Part shown: in pieces, positions 6,054 to 12,665 of the stretch
Position numbering within the stretch: the stretch's first letter is position 1
Layout of the letters: each line of letters begins with the position of its first letter
Source: an uncultured Porphyromonas sp.
GTDB lineage: Bacteria; Bacteroidota; Bacteroidia; Bacteroidales; Porphyromonadaceae
Assembly (NCBI GenBank): GCA_945875135.1
Contig: CAMCJO010000023.1
Span: 1-12,665, forward strand
Reading direction: 5' to 3'
DNA: 12,665 nucleotides
Notes under the pieces: generated by a model
Told to the model about the DNA's origin: nothing
The model's database searches: none
Seen by the model: the letters and a program-made list of their open reading frames with translations, nothing else
Translations under genes and position numbers: made by a program

Positions 6054-6635
6054 ATGAGTACTAAATCAATCAAAGGTACACGTACCGAACAGAATCTCCT
6101 GAAGTCATTCGCTGGAGAGTCACAAGCTAGAAATCGCTATACATACTTCGCTGGAGTAGCTCGCAAGGAGGGCTATCGCCAGATCGAGGCTGTCTTCCTA
6201 GAGACTGCTGATCAGGAGAAGGAGCACGCTAAGCGTTTCTTTAAGTTCCTCGAGGGTGGTGAGCTTGAGATCACCGCTGCTTTCCCCGCTGGTGTCATCG
6301 GCACCACCGCTGAGAACCTCAAGGCTGCCGCTGATGGTGAGCACTGCGAGGCTGAGGAGATGTATCCTGAGTTCGCCGACATCGCCGAGGAGGAGGGCTT
6401 CAAGACCATTGCAGCCGTCTATCGCAACGTAGCTAAGGCTGAGCACGAGCACGAGATGCGCTACCTCAAGCTCCTAGAGCGTGTCGAGTCTGGCAAGTAC
6501 TTCGAGCGTGACGAGGAGATCTACTGGCAGTGCCGCAACTGTGGTTTCGTCGTTAAGGCTAAGAAGGCGCCCGCTAAGTGCCCCGCTTGCGATCACCCAC
6601 AGGAGTTCTTCGAGCCAATGGCTGAGAACTACTAA
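6054..6635 (+). CDS. rbr: Rubrerythrin
   Basis: A 193-residue classical rubrerythrin, a cytoplasmic peroxidase that reduces hydrogen peroxide to water and protects anaerobes from oxidative stress. The N-terminal four-helix ferritin-like domain (about 10-145) carries the expected diiron ligands E22, E55, H58, E96, E99, E130 and H133. The C-terminal rubredoxin-like domain holds one iron through C160-x-x-C163 and C176-x-x-C179, giving the normal domain order and length. All metal ligands are present. Electrons probably come from an NAD(P)H- or ferredoxin-linked rubredoxin-type donor that is not encoded nearby. The gene is a single transcription unit with its own promoter and terminator. Codon use is strongly restricted (CTC, GAG, GCT, AAG), as in highly expressed genes. 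Confidence 0.97.
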   Translation: MSTKSIKGTRTEQNLLKSFAGESQARNRYTYFAGVARKEGYRQIEAVFLETADQEKEHAKRFFKFLEGGELEITAAFPAGVIGTTAENLKAAADGEHCEAEEMYPEFADIAEEEGFKTIAAVYRNVAKAEHEHEMRYLKLLERVESGKYFERDEEIYWQCRNCGFVVKAKKAPAKCPACDHPQEFFEPMAENY

Positions 6636-6666
6636 TAAGTATCACATAGGCTGTCCGCCTATACAG

Positions 6667-6704
6667 ATCAAGCCCAGCAGACTCATTCGTTTGCTGGGCT
6701 TGAT
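6667..6704 (+). terminator. Intrinsic terminator of the rubrerythrin gene, possibly bidirectional
   Basis: A perfect 13-bp stem pairs 6667-6679 with 6692-6704 around a 12-base loop and is followed on the plus strand by TCATTTATTCTTTCC, a T-rich tail. It lies between the convergent rubrerythrin and glycosyltransferase genes, so it may also stop transcription coming from the right, although the T tail on that side is poor. Confidence 0.85.
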
Positions 6705-6736
6705 TCATTTATTCTTTCCTAGACAGAGTGGTATAC

Positions 6737-8002
6737 TCAGACGAGTGTACCGAAGAGCTGCGCAAAAGCCTCCGCCATCGCTGCTCGCGTGTACTGCTGG
6801 TAATGGTCAGTAAAGGTATCTATCGGTAGCACCTCACCACGTTCCAGACGCTTCAAGTGATCTGCGAGAAACTGCACCACCTGCGCCACTTCGGTTGCCG
6901 CAAGTGCTCCTCCATGCGCTCTGAGGATCTGAGCTACAACGCTTTCGTCACTCTCCACCATCAGGATAGGTCGACGCATCGCCATCGCCTCAAAGAGCTT
7001 CGTCGTAACCATCCCGTGAGGACCCTCAGGCTGCTCACGACGACCCAAGAGGAGGAGCATGTCTGCCTGAGCCAGTAGCGTCGGCACCTCAGCATAAGGC
7101 ACCATAGCGTGAAAGTATTGACAGGCGCGCACCTCATCACTATAACCCTCTAGAAGACTCTCTAGGAGTTGCTGCGAAGCGACATCACAGTACCAATGGA
7201 TCTCGACAGCGCCACGACAGACCCATCTACTCAGTGCCTTGTCTTGCAGTGCCTCTAGGAGTAGCGTCGGGTCGCGCATCTCAAGCGAGAGTAGCCGCCC
7301 TGTGTACACAATGCGCAGGGGCAACTGAGAAGCTTCTTCAGGCGATGCGACAAAGAGTCTCTCGTCATAACCATTAGGGATACAGACGACCTGCTGGTCA
7401 GGGTGCAGCTGCTGTAACAGATCACGGTGCCACTCAGAGACAGTCGTGATAGCTGTGGCTGCCTTGAGTGCCTTCGTACGAGCCTTGATAAATCGTCTTC
7501 GCAGCCAACGATAAGCCTCTCTGCGCAGAGGCAACCAGCGTGGTAGCGGTACTGGCAGAAAGCCCTCTGGCGTATACTCCTCGACGATGTCTCGACAGTC
7601 CATCACGGCAGGAAGACCCGTCTGCCGTGCCAATCGAGCGACCGCCGGTAGCGGGAAGGTGCGATAACTCATTCCCACGATCAGTGCGTACTGCGTCAAG
7701 TCGTAATGCTGTCGTAAGTGACGTACGAGGTGCCGGCTCTTCACCTGCCATAGCGCATCAGCGAGTGCATAGAGCGACCTACCCCTCCTAGGAGCTAGCG
7801 ACACACGCTCCAGACGATGCGCCGGTAAGCTACTCTTTTGCTCCACAGAGCCGTGAGAGCCTCGGTGATCCCCTCGTATCTCTTCGCTCACCACATCGAC
7901 TTGCCAGTCACCCTGGGGGAGCCGCTGCAGGAGTGCCGTGATACGAGGCGCAAACTGCGGGGGCAGCAGATCAGTCAGGAGCAAGATACGATGAGAACGC
8001 AT
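6737..8002 (-). CDS. GT4-type glycosyltransferase
   Basis: A 421-residue GT-B fold glycosyltransferase of the GT4 (group 1) type, expected to move a sugar from a nucleotide-sugar donor to an envelope glycan or lipid acceptor on the cytoplasmic side of the membrane. The N-terminal domain starts RILLLTDLLPPQF (4-16). The linker region shows ITTVSEWH and IPNGYDERLF near residue 210. The donor-binding region has the typical TTKLFEAMAMRRPIL with the key glutamate at residue 338. I see no signal peptide or membrane span. It is the last gene of a minus-strand cluster, 13 bp after the deacetylase-like gene. The sugar and acceptor cannot be read from the sequence. Start at 8002 is taken because it gives the standard first strand and fits the tight spacing. 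Confidence 0.85.
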   Translation of the reverse strand: MRSHRILLLTDLLPPQFAPRITALLQRLPQGDWQVDVVSEEIRGDHRGSHGSVEQKSSLPAHRLERVSLAPRRGRSLYALADALWQVKSRHLVRHLRQHYDLTQYALIVGMSYRTFPLPAVARLARQTGLPAVMDCRDIVEEYTPEGFLPVPLPRWLPLRREAYRWLRRRFIKARTKALKAATAITTVSEWHRDLLQQLHPDQQVVCIPNGYDERLFVASPEEASQLPLRIVYTGRLLSLEMRDPTLLLEALQDKALSRWVCRGAVEIHWYCDVASQQLLESLLEGYSDEVRACQYFHAMVPYAEVPTLLAQADMLLLLGRREQPEGPHGMVTTKLFEAMAMRRPILMVESDESVVAQILRAHGGALAATEVAQVVQFLADHLKRLERGEVLPIDTFTDHYQQYTRAAMAEAFAQLFGTLV

Positions 8003-8015
8003 AGGATAGGCAAGA

Positions 8016-9407
8016 CTATAACCCTACGATGTCAGGTGCTGGCGAGAGCTTGATGATCTGGCGCAGCAACGCTCGGTACAGGCGTGTGTGGTAAATGTGC
8101 GGATCGTCCAGTAGGAGGTTCTCATTGTGAAAGAGTAGCGTCACCTCTCCATGATACTTGTACGTCTGATCGACCATAGCCACAGCCACACGCTCGGCCT
8201 CTGCATAGTCTAGGTGCATATACTTCTCATCGTGTAGCGTGTAGTCCATCACCGTAAGCGGATGCAGGATCAGATCTGTGACTTCTAGACTTTGCGGATT
8301 GATAAAGCGCACAGGCCGTGAGGTGCCTAGCCTAAAGCCCGCCACATCAGCGTAACCCATCGAGTAGTCATGGTAGATACCCGCACCGAGGAGCGCATTG
8401 TAGTCCTCCGGTTCACGCACCGCTAGATAGTGATGGCGCGAGTAGATAACCGCTTCGCCCAGCTCCTTCTCTAGCTCTGTCTTAGCCGCCTCCACCGCCT
8501 CAGGATGCTCAGAACAATAGAGGTTTAGGTGCAGACCAAACTCCACCTTGCGTCTCCGCGCCAACCGCATGATCGCCGCTATCTTGCGATTATGCAGTGT
8601 ATAGTTAGGCTTGTCCAGTGGATTCGGGCTGGGAGTCTTGATAAAGAAGATCGTACGTACAGGCGCAGCGCACTTACGCTGGGTCTCCACATTCCAATCG
8701 AGGAAGCGTCCATAGCTAAAGAAGAGATCCTCACTAGCCCGTGAGAAAGTATTGCGATAAGCGGCCCGCAGAGAGAGGTGCTCCTTGAGGAGCAATCGCA
8801 AGAAGCCCCGCACACCCGAGCTGTAGTACGGTTGATCTAGATCGTGCGTCAGGGAGACCGAACTAAAGCCAGGCACCACCGGTTGCACCGCCAGACCTAT
8901 CTCGTTCATCAGGCGTCGTAGCTCCGCAGCATACTCATCCACCAGCGGACGCTCCAAGAAGCCCGCACGATATGCCAGCGACTCACGCCCAGGGAAGCGA
9001 CCATGCTCATCCCGCCGCTGACGATAGTATATCTCCTCGTAGCGCGATAGGAGGAAGAAGCTACTCGCCACCAGGTCAGCATAGATCACCAGTCGCCTAC
9101 CATAAGGCGTCTCTATATACTCCTCACGAGGCTCTCCAAAGAGCAGAGGCATGCCGTGCCACTCTGCCAGCGGCAGCGCAGGCATCGACTCAGCACGACC
9201 ATACTGATCATAGTCAAAAAAGCCTGACGGAACGATCACCACACGGTGATACGGCTCCGCCTCCTCAGGCCGACAGTAAGCGACGTAGTCTGGTGAGCGT
9301 TGCTTCTGAGCGTGACGCGAGATGCGGATTTGGCCTGATATGTCAAGCGGAGTCGCATCTCCGAGTAGAAACGATAAAATATATTCTGTCGCCTCGTAGT
9401 GTCGCAT
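8016..9407 (-). CDS. Polysaccharide-deacetylase-like protein with DUF7033-type N-terminal domain
   Basis: A 463-residue protein whose C-terminal half is a NodB-like polysaccharide deacetylase fold. Motif 1 appears as SLTHDLD (185-191), where the metal-binding aspartates of NodB proteins lie. FGLHLN (290-295), SRHHYL (323-328), HPLTVMDYTL (382-391) and LFHNEN (425-430) follow in the order expected for this Bacteroidota subgroup. The N-terminal half (about 1-180) is the family's extra domain of unknown role. There is no signal peptide, so it probably acts in the cytoplasm, unlike exported chitin or peptidoglycan deacetylases. It sits between a FemAB-like and a glycosyltransferase gene, suggesting work on a glycan precursor. 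Deacetylase activity is not certain; the exact family name is from memory. Confidence 0.78.
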   Translation of the reverse strand: MRHYEATEYILSFLLGDATPLDISGQIRISRHAQKQRSPDYVAYCRPEEAEPYHRVVIVPSGFFDYDQYGRAESMPALPLAEWHGMPLLFGEPREEYIETPYGRRLVIYADLVASSFFLLSRYEEIYYRQRRDEHGRFPGRESLAYRAGFLERPLVDEYAAELRRLMNEIGLAVQPVVPGFSSVSLTHDLDQPYYSSGVRGFLRLLLKEHLSLRAAYRNTFSRASEDLFFSYGRFLDWNVETQRKCAAPVRTIFFIKTPSPNPLDKPNYTLHNRKIAAIMRLARRRKVEFGLHLNLYCSEHPEAVEAAKTELEKELGEAVIYSRHHYLAVREPEDYNALLGAGIYHDYSMGYADVAGFRLGTSRPVRFINPQSLEVTDLILHPLTVMDYTLHDEKYMHLDYAEAERVAVAMVDQTYKYHGEVTLLFHNENLLLDDPHIYHTRLYRALLRQIIKLSPAPDIVGL

Positions 9408-9438
9408 ATAGATCGATAGCTTTACAAGTCAAACGAGC

Positions 9439-10461
9439 TCAATAGAGATGCTGTAGATAGTACCGACGCAACTGCAGCCGCATGGCTAGCGTCTGTCGCC
9501 CCGCCTGCAGACGCAGGTAAGGGTGTGGCACTGCTCCAAAATTGCGAAAGAAAAAGGCGATCCCGCTTTGCATCGATCCCTCAAAGTCAAAGGTATGGCA
9601 CCCCGCCTCTAGGCTCCATGTGATCAGTTTATCCAGCAGTAGCGCCATCGCATCCTCTCCCTCAGGCGTTCTCGCCTGTCCCCCCGCAATGTAGTAGGCA
9701 GTGCCAGCATGATGCGCCACAAAGGCTCCCGCCACGGGCTCATCCGTCTGCGGGGAGCGTAGCAATAGGAGAGCACCCTGTCGACGCGCCACAGCAGCCG
9801 TCACAAGTCGTCTCAGCGAGGAGGCGCAGAGACGATCTCCTCCGCTACGCAGCAAGCTCTTATGGCAAAGATCCACCAACATCTGCGTACAGGTTGACAC
9901 ATTCGTCTCTTCAGCCCAAAGCTCTCGCAGACCCAAGGCAGTAGCGCGGCGCACCTTCCGTCGGATCAAACTATTGTACAGCTCTTGAGGCAAGCTTTGC
10001 GTCAAGTCAAGAAGGTGGGTATAAGCGACCGAGCTACGCCATGCTCCCGCAGGCGTCTCACATGGTAGCCAGTCCCAGTATTCCAGCGGCAGGTGCGCCT
10101 CTATATAGCGTAGCGATGAGGGCAGAGCCTCTCCCAGTGCCTGCATAGCAGCTAGATGAGCGATGTATCGGTCCCGATCGAAGGGCTTCTCACCCACCGC
10201 CCCCGAGCGGTCACTCAGAGGACCAGCAGACTGACAATTAGGAGGCACAATCAGGTGACGTCGTGTGGGCATAAAGAGAGGCCACATAAGCGTCGGAGCT
10301 CCCTCCTTACTCCCCGTCGTAGTCAGTACATCCATCTCTCCCATCCCCGATGCTGCTTGGAGCCACCAAGGCTGCACGTAGAGCGGTAGCGAGCGAGTCT
10401 CAGCACACCATCGAGTGTACTGCTCGCTCGAGAGCGAGAGACGATCTACGGCAAGACTCAC
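9439..10461 (-). CDS. FemAB/GNAT-like acyltransferase family protein
   Basis: A 340-residue protein of the FemAB-like GNAT superfamily (the BioF2-like acetyltransferase group). Key marks are the basic stretch RRKVRRA (167-173), the strand region GALLLL..EPVAGAFVAHH (229-251), YYIAGG (256-261) and the signature FDFEGSM...FFFRNFGA (291-310). Members transfer an aminoacyl or acyl group to cell-wall or glycan precursors. The start is a GTG at 10461 whose GTGA overlaps the TGA stop of the upstream gene by 4 bp, pointing to translational coupling; the first internal ATG (residue 40) would remove conserved sequence. A 31-bp gap separates it from the deacetylase-like gene. The substrate is unknown. 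Confidence 0.75.
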   Translation of the reverse strand: MSLAVDRLSLSSEQYTRWCAETRSLPLYVQPWWLQAASGMGEMDVLTTTGSKEGAPTLMWPLFMPTRRHLIVPPNCQSAGPLSDRSGAVGEKPFDRDRYIAHLAAMQALGEALPSSLRYIEAHLPLEYWDWLPCETPAGAWRSSVAYTHLLDLTQSLPQELYNSLIRRKVRRATALGLRELWAEETNVSTCTQMLVDLCHKSLLRSGGDRLCASSLRRLVTAAVARRQGALLLLRSPQTDEPVAGAFVAHHAGTAYYIAGGQARTPEGEDAMALLLDKLITWSLEAGCHTFDFEGSMQSGIAFFFRNFGAVPHPYLRLQAGRQTLAMRLQLRRYYLQHLY

Positions 10462-10937
10462 GATCTACTAAATCGCTTCGGGATCACGAGATTAGCCGGC
10501 ATAGCTCGCAGCTCATAAGCCTCCTCCGAGAGTTCACGCACAGCCTCCCACAGCAAGGCACTCACCTCCTCTGCAGACCACCCAGCGATGCCACACCCCA
10601 CCTCCGTAAGGTAAAACGTGAGCGTAGGGTGATCTAAGACAAAGAGGAGTAACCGCCGAAAGCTCGCACGCAAAGCCTCGGGAGCCACCTGACGCATATC
10701 CTCGTCCAGCGTTGGCAGGGCATAAGCCTGCCCCGTCAAGCCCTCGCCAACACCCATCTCTGCATTAAAAACTCGGTGCGCAGTACGTGCTGCTCCCCCC
10801 ATGTGATGTCCTAGCAGATTACTGCCGAAGACAAATATCTCGTCCTCTTGGAGCACAGAGATACGATCTGGTGTATACTCTTCGTCAGAGCGATCGGAGA
10901 GCTGCTGCCAACCATGAGAAAGTTGTAGAGCTGTCAT
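10458..10937 (-). CDS. Macrodomain-like protein (A1S_2505 phage non-structural protein family)
   Basis: A 159-residue protein with motifs of a small family annotated from memory as A1S_2505-type phage non-structural proteins, distantly like macrodomains. It has EIFVFGSNLLGHHMGGAA (33-50), a glycine-rich loop as used for ADP-ribose binding, then GLTGQAYALPT (66-76) and TEVGCGIAGWS (111-121), in the same order as in macrodomains. If it is a true macrodomain it could bind or hydrolyse ADP-ribose or a related nucleotide. The first 28 residues are extra. It lies 124 bp downstream of recA on the same strand and overlaps the next gene by 4 bp. I found no promoter of its own. Function is inferred by motif only. 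Confidence 0.7.
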   Translation of the reverse strand: MTALQLSHGWQQLSDRSDEEYTPDRISVLQEDEIFVFGSNLLGHHMGGAARTAHRVFNAEMGVGEGLTGQAYALPTLDEDMRQVAPEALRASFRRLLLFVLDHPTLTFYLTEVGCGIAGWSAEEVSALLWEAVRELSEEAYELRAMPANLVIPKRFSRS

Positions 10938-10981
10938 GGTAACTATGCTTTAGAGTTTACGACTGGAGCGCAATAGGCCCA

Positions 10982-11053
10982 GATCTATCTGATAGCGTAG
11001 ATCAGAGAGTCGCGCAGGGTGCAACCTTCGCTCACGCACCCTACGTCCCTCTG
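10982..11053 (-). other. Structured intergenic segment between recA and the macrodomain-like gene
   Basis: Two inverted repeats lie in the 124-bp gap. GATCTA (10982-10987) pairs with TAGATC (10998-11003). CAGAG (11003-11007) pairs with CTCTG (11049-11053) around an inner stem AGGGTGC (11016-11022) with GCACCCT (11036-11042). On the minus strand neither is followed by a T tract, so a classical terminator is not supported. They could be mRNA structure that slows or processes the transcript after recA. Confidence 0.45.
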
Positions 11054-11061
11054 ACTATCTA

Positions 11062-12198
11062 TTATATATCAAAATCCTCGTCGACCAGCTGATCTGTCGT
11101 GTCTAGGGCTTCGCTCTCCTCACCTTCGTCAGCTTCTTGCGAGAGGTGTAGCTTGCCCTCATGAGCTAGCTGATCCATCACTTGCTGAGCCACCTCGTCT
11201 GCCAGCTCGGGATTGTCGTCGAGTAGCTCCTTGACCGCATCACGACCCTGGCCGATGTTATTGCCCTGATAGGAGAACCACGAACCACTCTTCTTGAGGA
11301 TGCCCATATCGGTAGCCGCATCGATGATCTCGCCTACACGGTTGATGCCCTGACCGAAGAGAATGTCAAACTGAGCACGACGGAAAGGTGGAGCCACCTT
11401 GTTCTTGACCACACGCACGCTCGTCACCTTACCGACCACATCGTCGCCCTTCTTGATCTGCTTGTAAGCGCGTATGTCTAGACGCACAGAGGAGTAAAAC
11501 TTGAGCGCATTACCACCCGTCGTCACTTCGCTAGGCCCCATAGGACTATAGCCCGAGTTGATCTTCATACGTAGCTGATTGATGAAGATACAGCAAGTCT
11601 TAGAGCGACTCACGGCAGCCGTGATCTTGCGCATAGCACGAGACATGAGACGTGCGTGCAGACCCACCTGCGTATCTCCCATCTCACCCTCTATCTCTGC
11701 CTTAGGAGTCAAAGCAGCGACCGAGTCCACCACAAGAATGTCGACCGCCGACGAACGAATCAACTGCTCAGCAATGTCTAGCGCCTGCTCACCATCGTCA
11801 GGCTGAGAGATCCACAGACGGCTAATGTCCACCCCCAGAGCCTGCGCATAGGTCGGGTCAAAAGCGTGCTCCGCATCGATGATCGCAGCGATACCGCCCA
11901 GCTTCTGCGCCTCAGCAATAGCGTGGATAGCCAGCGTCGTCTTACCCGAAGACTCTGGTCCAAAGATCTCTATGATACGTCCACGAGGGTAGCCCCCGAC
12001 ACCGAGAGCTATGTCGAGCGTCAAGCTCCCTGAGGGGATCACACTCACATCCTCCACGGCATCATCCGCCATATTCATGATAGAGCCCTTGCCAAACTGC
12101 TTCTGTATGCGTCCCATGGTAGTCTCCAGCGCCTTCATTTTCGCTGCGACATCTGTAATAGGAGGAGTAACGACGATCCTCTCGTTTTTCTTTGCCAT
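11062..12198 (-). CDS. recA: Recombinase A (RecA)
   Basis: A 378-residue RecA, the ATP-dependent strand-exchange protein of homologous recombination. The Walker A loop GPESSGKTT is at residues 80-88, the Walker B strand [11 protein letters not shown] follows, and the FINQLRMK segment of the L2 region is intact. The N-terminal oligomerisation segment ([17 protein letters not shown], 23-39) and the acidic C-terminal tail ending DEDFDI are typical, and the length is within the usual range. The ATG at 12198 (MAKKNER) gives the standard start. I see no LexA-type SOS box near the promoter, in keeping with the general lack of a classical LexA regulon in this phylum. Four minus-strand genes follow and may be partly served by read-through. 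Confidence 0.98.
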   Translation of the reverse strand: MAKKNERIVVTPPITDVAAKMKALETTMGRIQKQFGKGSIMNMADDAVEDVSVIPSGSLTLDIALGVGGYPRGRIIEIFGPESSGKTTLAIHAIAEAQKLGGIAAIIDAEHAFDPTYAQALGVDISRLWISQPDDGEQALDIAEQLIRSSAVDILVVDSVAALTPKAEIEGEMGDTQVGLHARLMSRAMRKITAAVSRSKTCCIFINQLRMKINSGYSPMGPSEVTTGGNALKFYSSVRLDIRAYKQIKKGDDVVGKVTSVRVVKNKVAPPFRRAQFDILFGQGINRVGEIIDAATDMGILKKSGSWFSYQGNNIGQGRDAVKELLDDNPELADEVAQQVMDQLAHEGKLHLSQEADEGEESEALDTTDQLVDEDFDI

Positions 12199-12220
12199 AT
12201 ATACCTAGTCTTTAGTTGAA

Positions 12221-12270
12221 TATCGGAGGTCTGCGAGCATCCGCTCTAAAAGTATCGATAACCTCCCATA
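12221..12270 (-). promoter_or_regulatory. Imperfect stem in the recA leader
   Basis: TATCGGAGGT (12221-12230) can pair with ACCTCCCATA (12261-12270) at nine of ten positions around a 30-base loop. This puts the stem at the 5' end of the predicted recA leader. It is a weak candidate for leader structure, with no support beyond the pairing. Confidence 0.3.
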
Positions 12271-12278
12271 CAAAGGTA
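12271..12278 (-). promoter_or_regulatory. Candidate recA promoter -7 box (TACCTTTG)
   Basis: On the minus strand this reads TACCTTTG, an exact TAnnTTTG match, about 73 bases from the start codon at 12198. Transcription should begin near 12264. No strong TTG lies 19-20 bp upstream. The extended context matches that of the tRNA-Leu promoter. Confidence 0.55.
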
Positions 12279-12319
12279 ATGAAAAAAGGAACATCTCAGT
12301 AAATCTCTGCAAAACTAGT

Positions 12320-12415
12320 GCTGACGCATTACAATCGCTCTGGCGGGAGCTACTCATGAGCGACAAATGAAGAATAGAGAGAGGTCGATGAGCTCATCGT
12401 ATCTAATGCGTCAGC
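12320..12415. other. 96-bp inverted-repeat segment that can fold as a three-way junction
   Basis: The ends GCTGACGCATTA (12320-12331) and TAATGCGTCAGC (12404-12415) are perfect 12-bp inverted repeats. Inside them TCGCTC (12335-12340) pairs with GAGCGA (12358-12363), and CGATGAGCTCATCG (12386-12399) is a perfect 14-bp palindrome able to form a 5-bp hairpin with an AGCT loop. The three helices together would make a three-way junction. There is no coding potential. It could be an RNA structure, a DNA cruciform or binding site, or a miniature mobile element. I found no promoter aimed at it. Confidence 0.5.
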
Positions 12416-12500
12416 CTTGATGTCCGCATACTTTCCCTACTCCACGGCGATCTCGTCGATTTACCATTTTAGCCAAGTACAACGTAGGAAATCCGAAACA

Positions 12501-12613
12501 TCCACGTGAGAAATACCCCCCACGTGGGCGCGAAATAAAACTTCGGAAGAATGAAATGAAACTTCGGAGGAATGAAGTGAAACTTCCGAAGAATTTTTTC
12601 TTGCCCACGTGGG
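12501..12613. repeat. CACGTG palindrome / 21-bp tandem repeat element, copy B
   Basis: CCCACGTGGG occurs at 12519-12528 and at 12604-12613, with CACGTG cores exactly 85 bp apart, as in copy A. Between them are a 12-bp spacer (12529-12540) and three 21-base slots starting CTTCGG, CTTCGG and CTTCCG at 12541, 12562 and 12583. An imperfect further palindrome, TCCACGTGAG, lies at 12501-12510. The last 21-base slot plus palindrome is the reverse complement of the left edge of copy A, with an 18-base identity. The frame open on the minus strand here (12411-12608) is a by-product of the 21-bp period. Positions 12416-12500 hold nothing I recognise. Confidence 0.82.
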
Positions 12614-12628
12614 AAATCGAGTAGGTCG

Positions 12629-12662
12629 GGAAACGAAAGTTTTCTGACCTACTTTCGTTTCC
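12629..12662. repeat. 12-bp inverted repeat at the window end
   Basis: GGAAACGAAAGT (12629-12640) and ACTTTCGTTTCC (12651-12662) are perfect inverted repeats around a 10-base loop. An alternative pairing, GTAGGTC (12621-12627) with GACCTAC (12646-12652), uses part of the same sequence. It could be the terminator of a gene beyond the right edge, but the window ends before this can be judged. Confidence 0.5.
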
Positions 12663-12665
12663 TTC

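Noticed and set aside
10458..10937. Prophage remnant, suggested by the phage-derived family name
   Set aside because: No integrase, structural or lysis gene is nearby; the gene is embedded in a cellular cluster next to recA.
12279..12300. LexA SOS box or strong -33 box upstream of recA
   Set aside because: No palindromic operator resembling known LexA sites and no TTG at the right distance were found.

Overview
The window reads as a chromosomal segment of an anaerobic Bacteroidota, most likely a Porphyromonas-like organism. Three observations support this. The clearest promoters carry the Bacteroidota-type -7 box TAnnTTTG, in two cases with a TTG/TTTG -33 box. The metabolism is anaerobic: 2-oxoglutarate:ferredoxin oxidoreductase and rubrerythrin. 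Several genes have relatives I know mainly from this phylum, namely a stand-alone GT5-like glycogen synthase N-domain and a FemAB-like/deacetylase-like pair. The genus is an inference from general character and fairly high GC, not from a database match. I see no transposase, phage structural gene or CRISPR array.

Layout from left to right. Positions 1-218 hold a dispersed repeat (R1) and the terminator of korB. Positions 219-3141 (minus) are korA-korB, a two-gene 2-oxoglutarate ferredoxin oxidoreductase operon whose alpha chain carries a fused gamma domain. After a 378-bp gap with the likely korA promoter comes a 273-aa GT5-like protein (3520-4341, minus) that has lost the glycogen-synthase active-site motif. 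Next is tRNA-Leu(UAA) at 4426-4514 (minus). Positions 4566-5050 are non-coding and repeat-rich: two diverged direct repeats (R2, R3) flank an element made of CACGTG palindromes and 21-bp tandem units. On the plus strand follow a DUF177 (YceD) gene and rpmF (L32) as a ribosome-biogenesis operon, a terminator, then rubrerythrin with its own promoter and terminator.

From 12198 leftwards to 6737 all genes are on the minus strand: recA, then a 159-aa macrodomain-like protein, a FemAB/GNAT-like acyltransferase (GTG start, 4-bp overlap), a polysaccharide-deacetylase-like protein and a GT4-type glycosyltransferase. The last four are tightly packed and look like one envelope or glycoconjugate operon placed behind recA. 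I found no separate promoter for it.

The last 467 bp, upstream of recA, hold the recA promoter, a 96-bp segment with 12-bp terminal inverted repeats that can fold as a three-way junction, and a second copy of the CACGTG/21-bp element. The two copies, about 7.7 kb apart, share exactly the same internal spacing: 85 bp between CACGTG cores, 12-bp left spacer, three 21-bp slots. This is the strongest candidate for an undescribed structure in the window.
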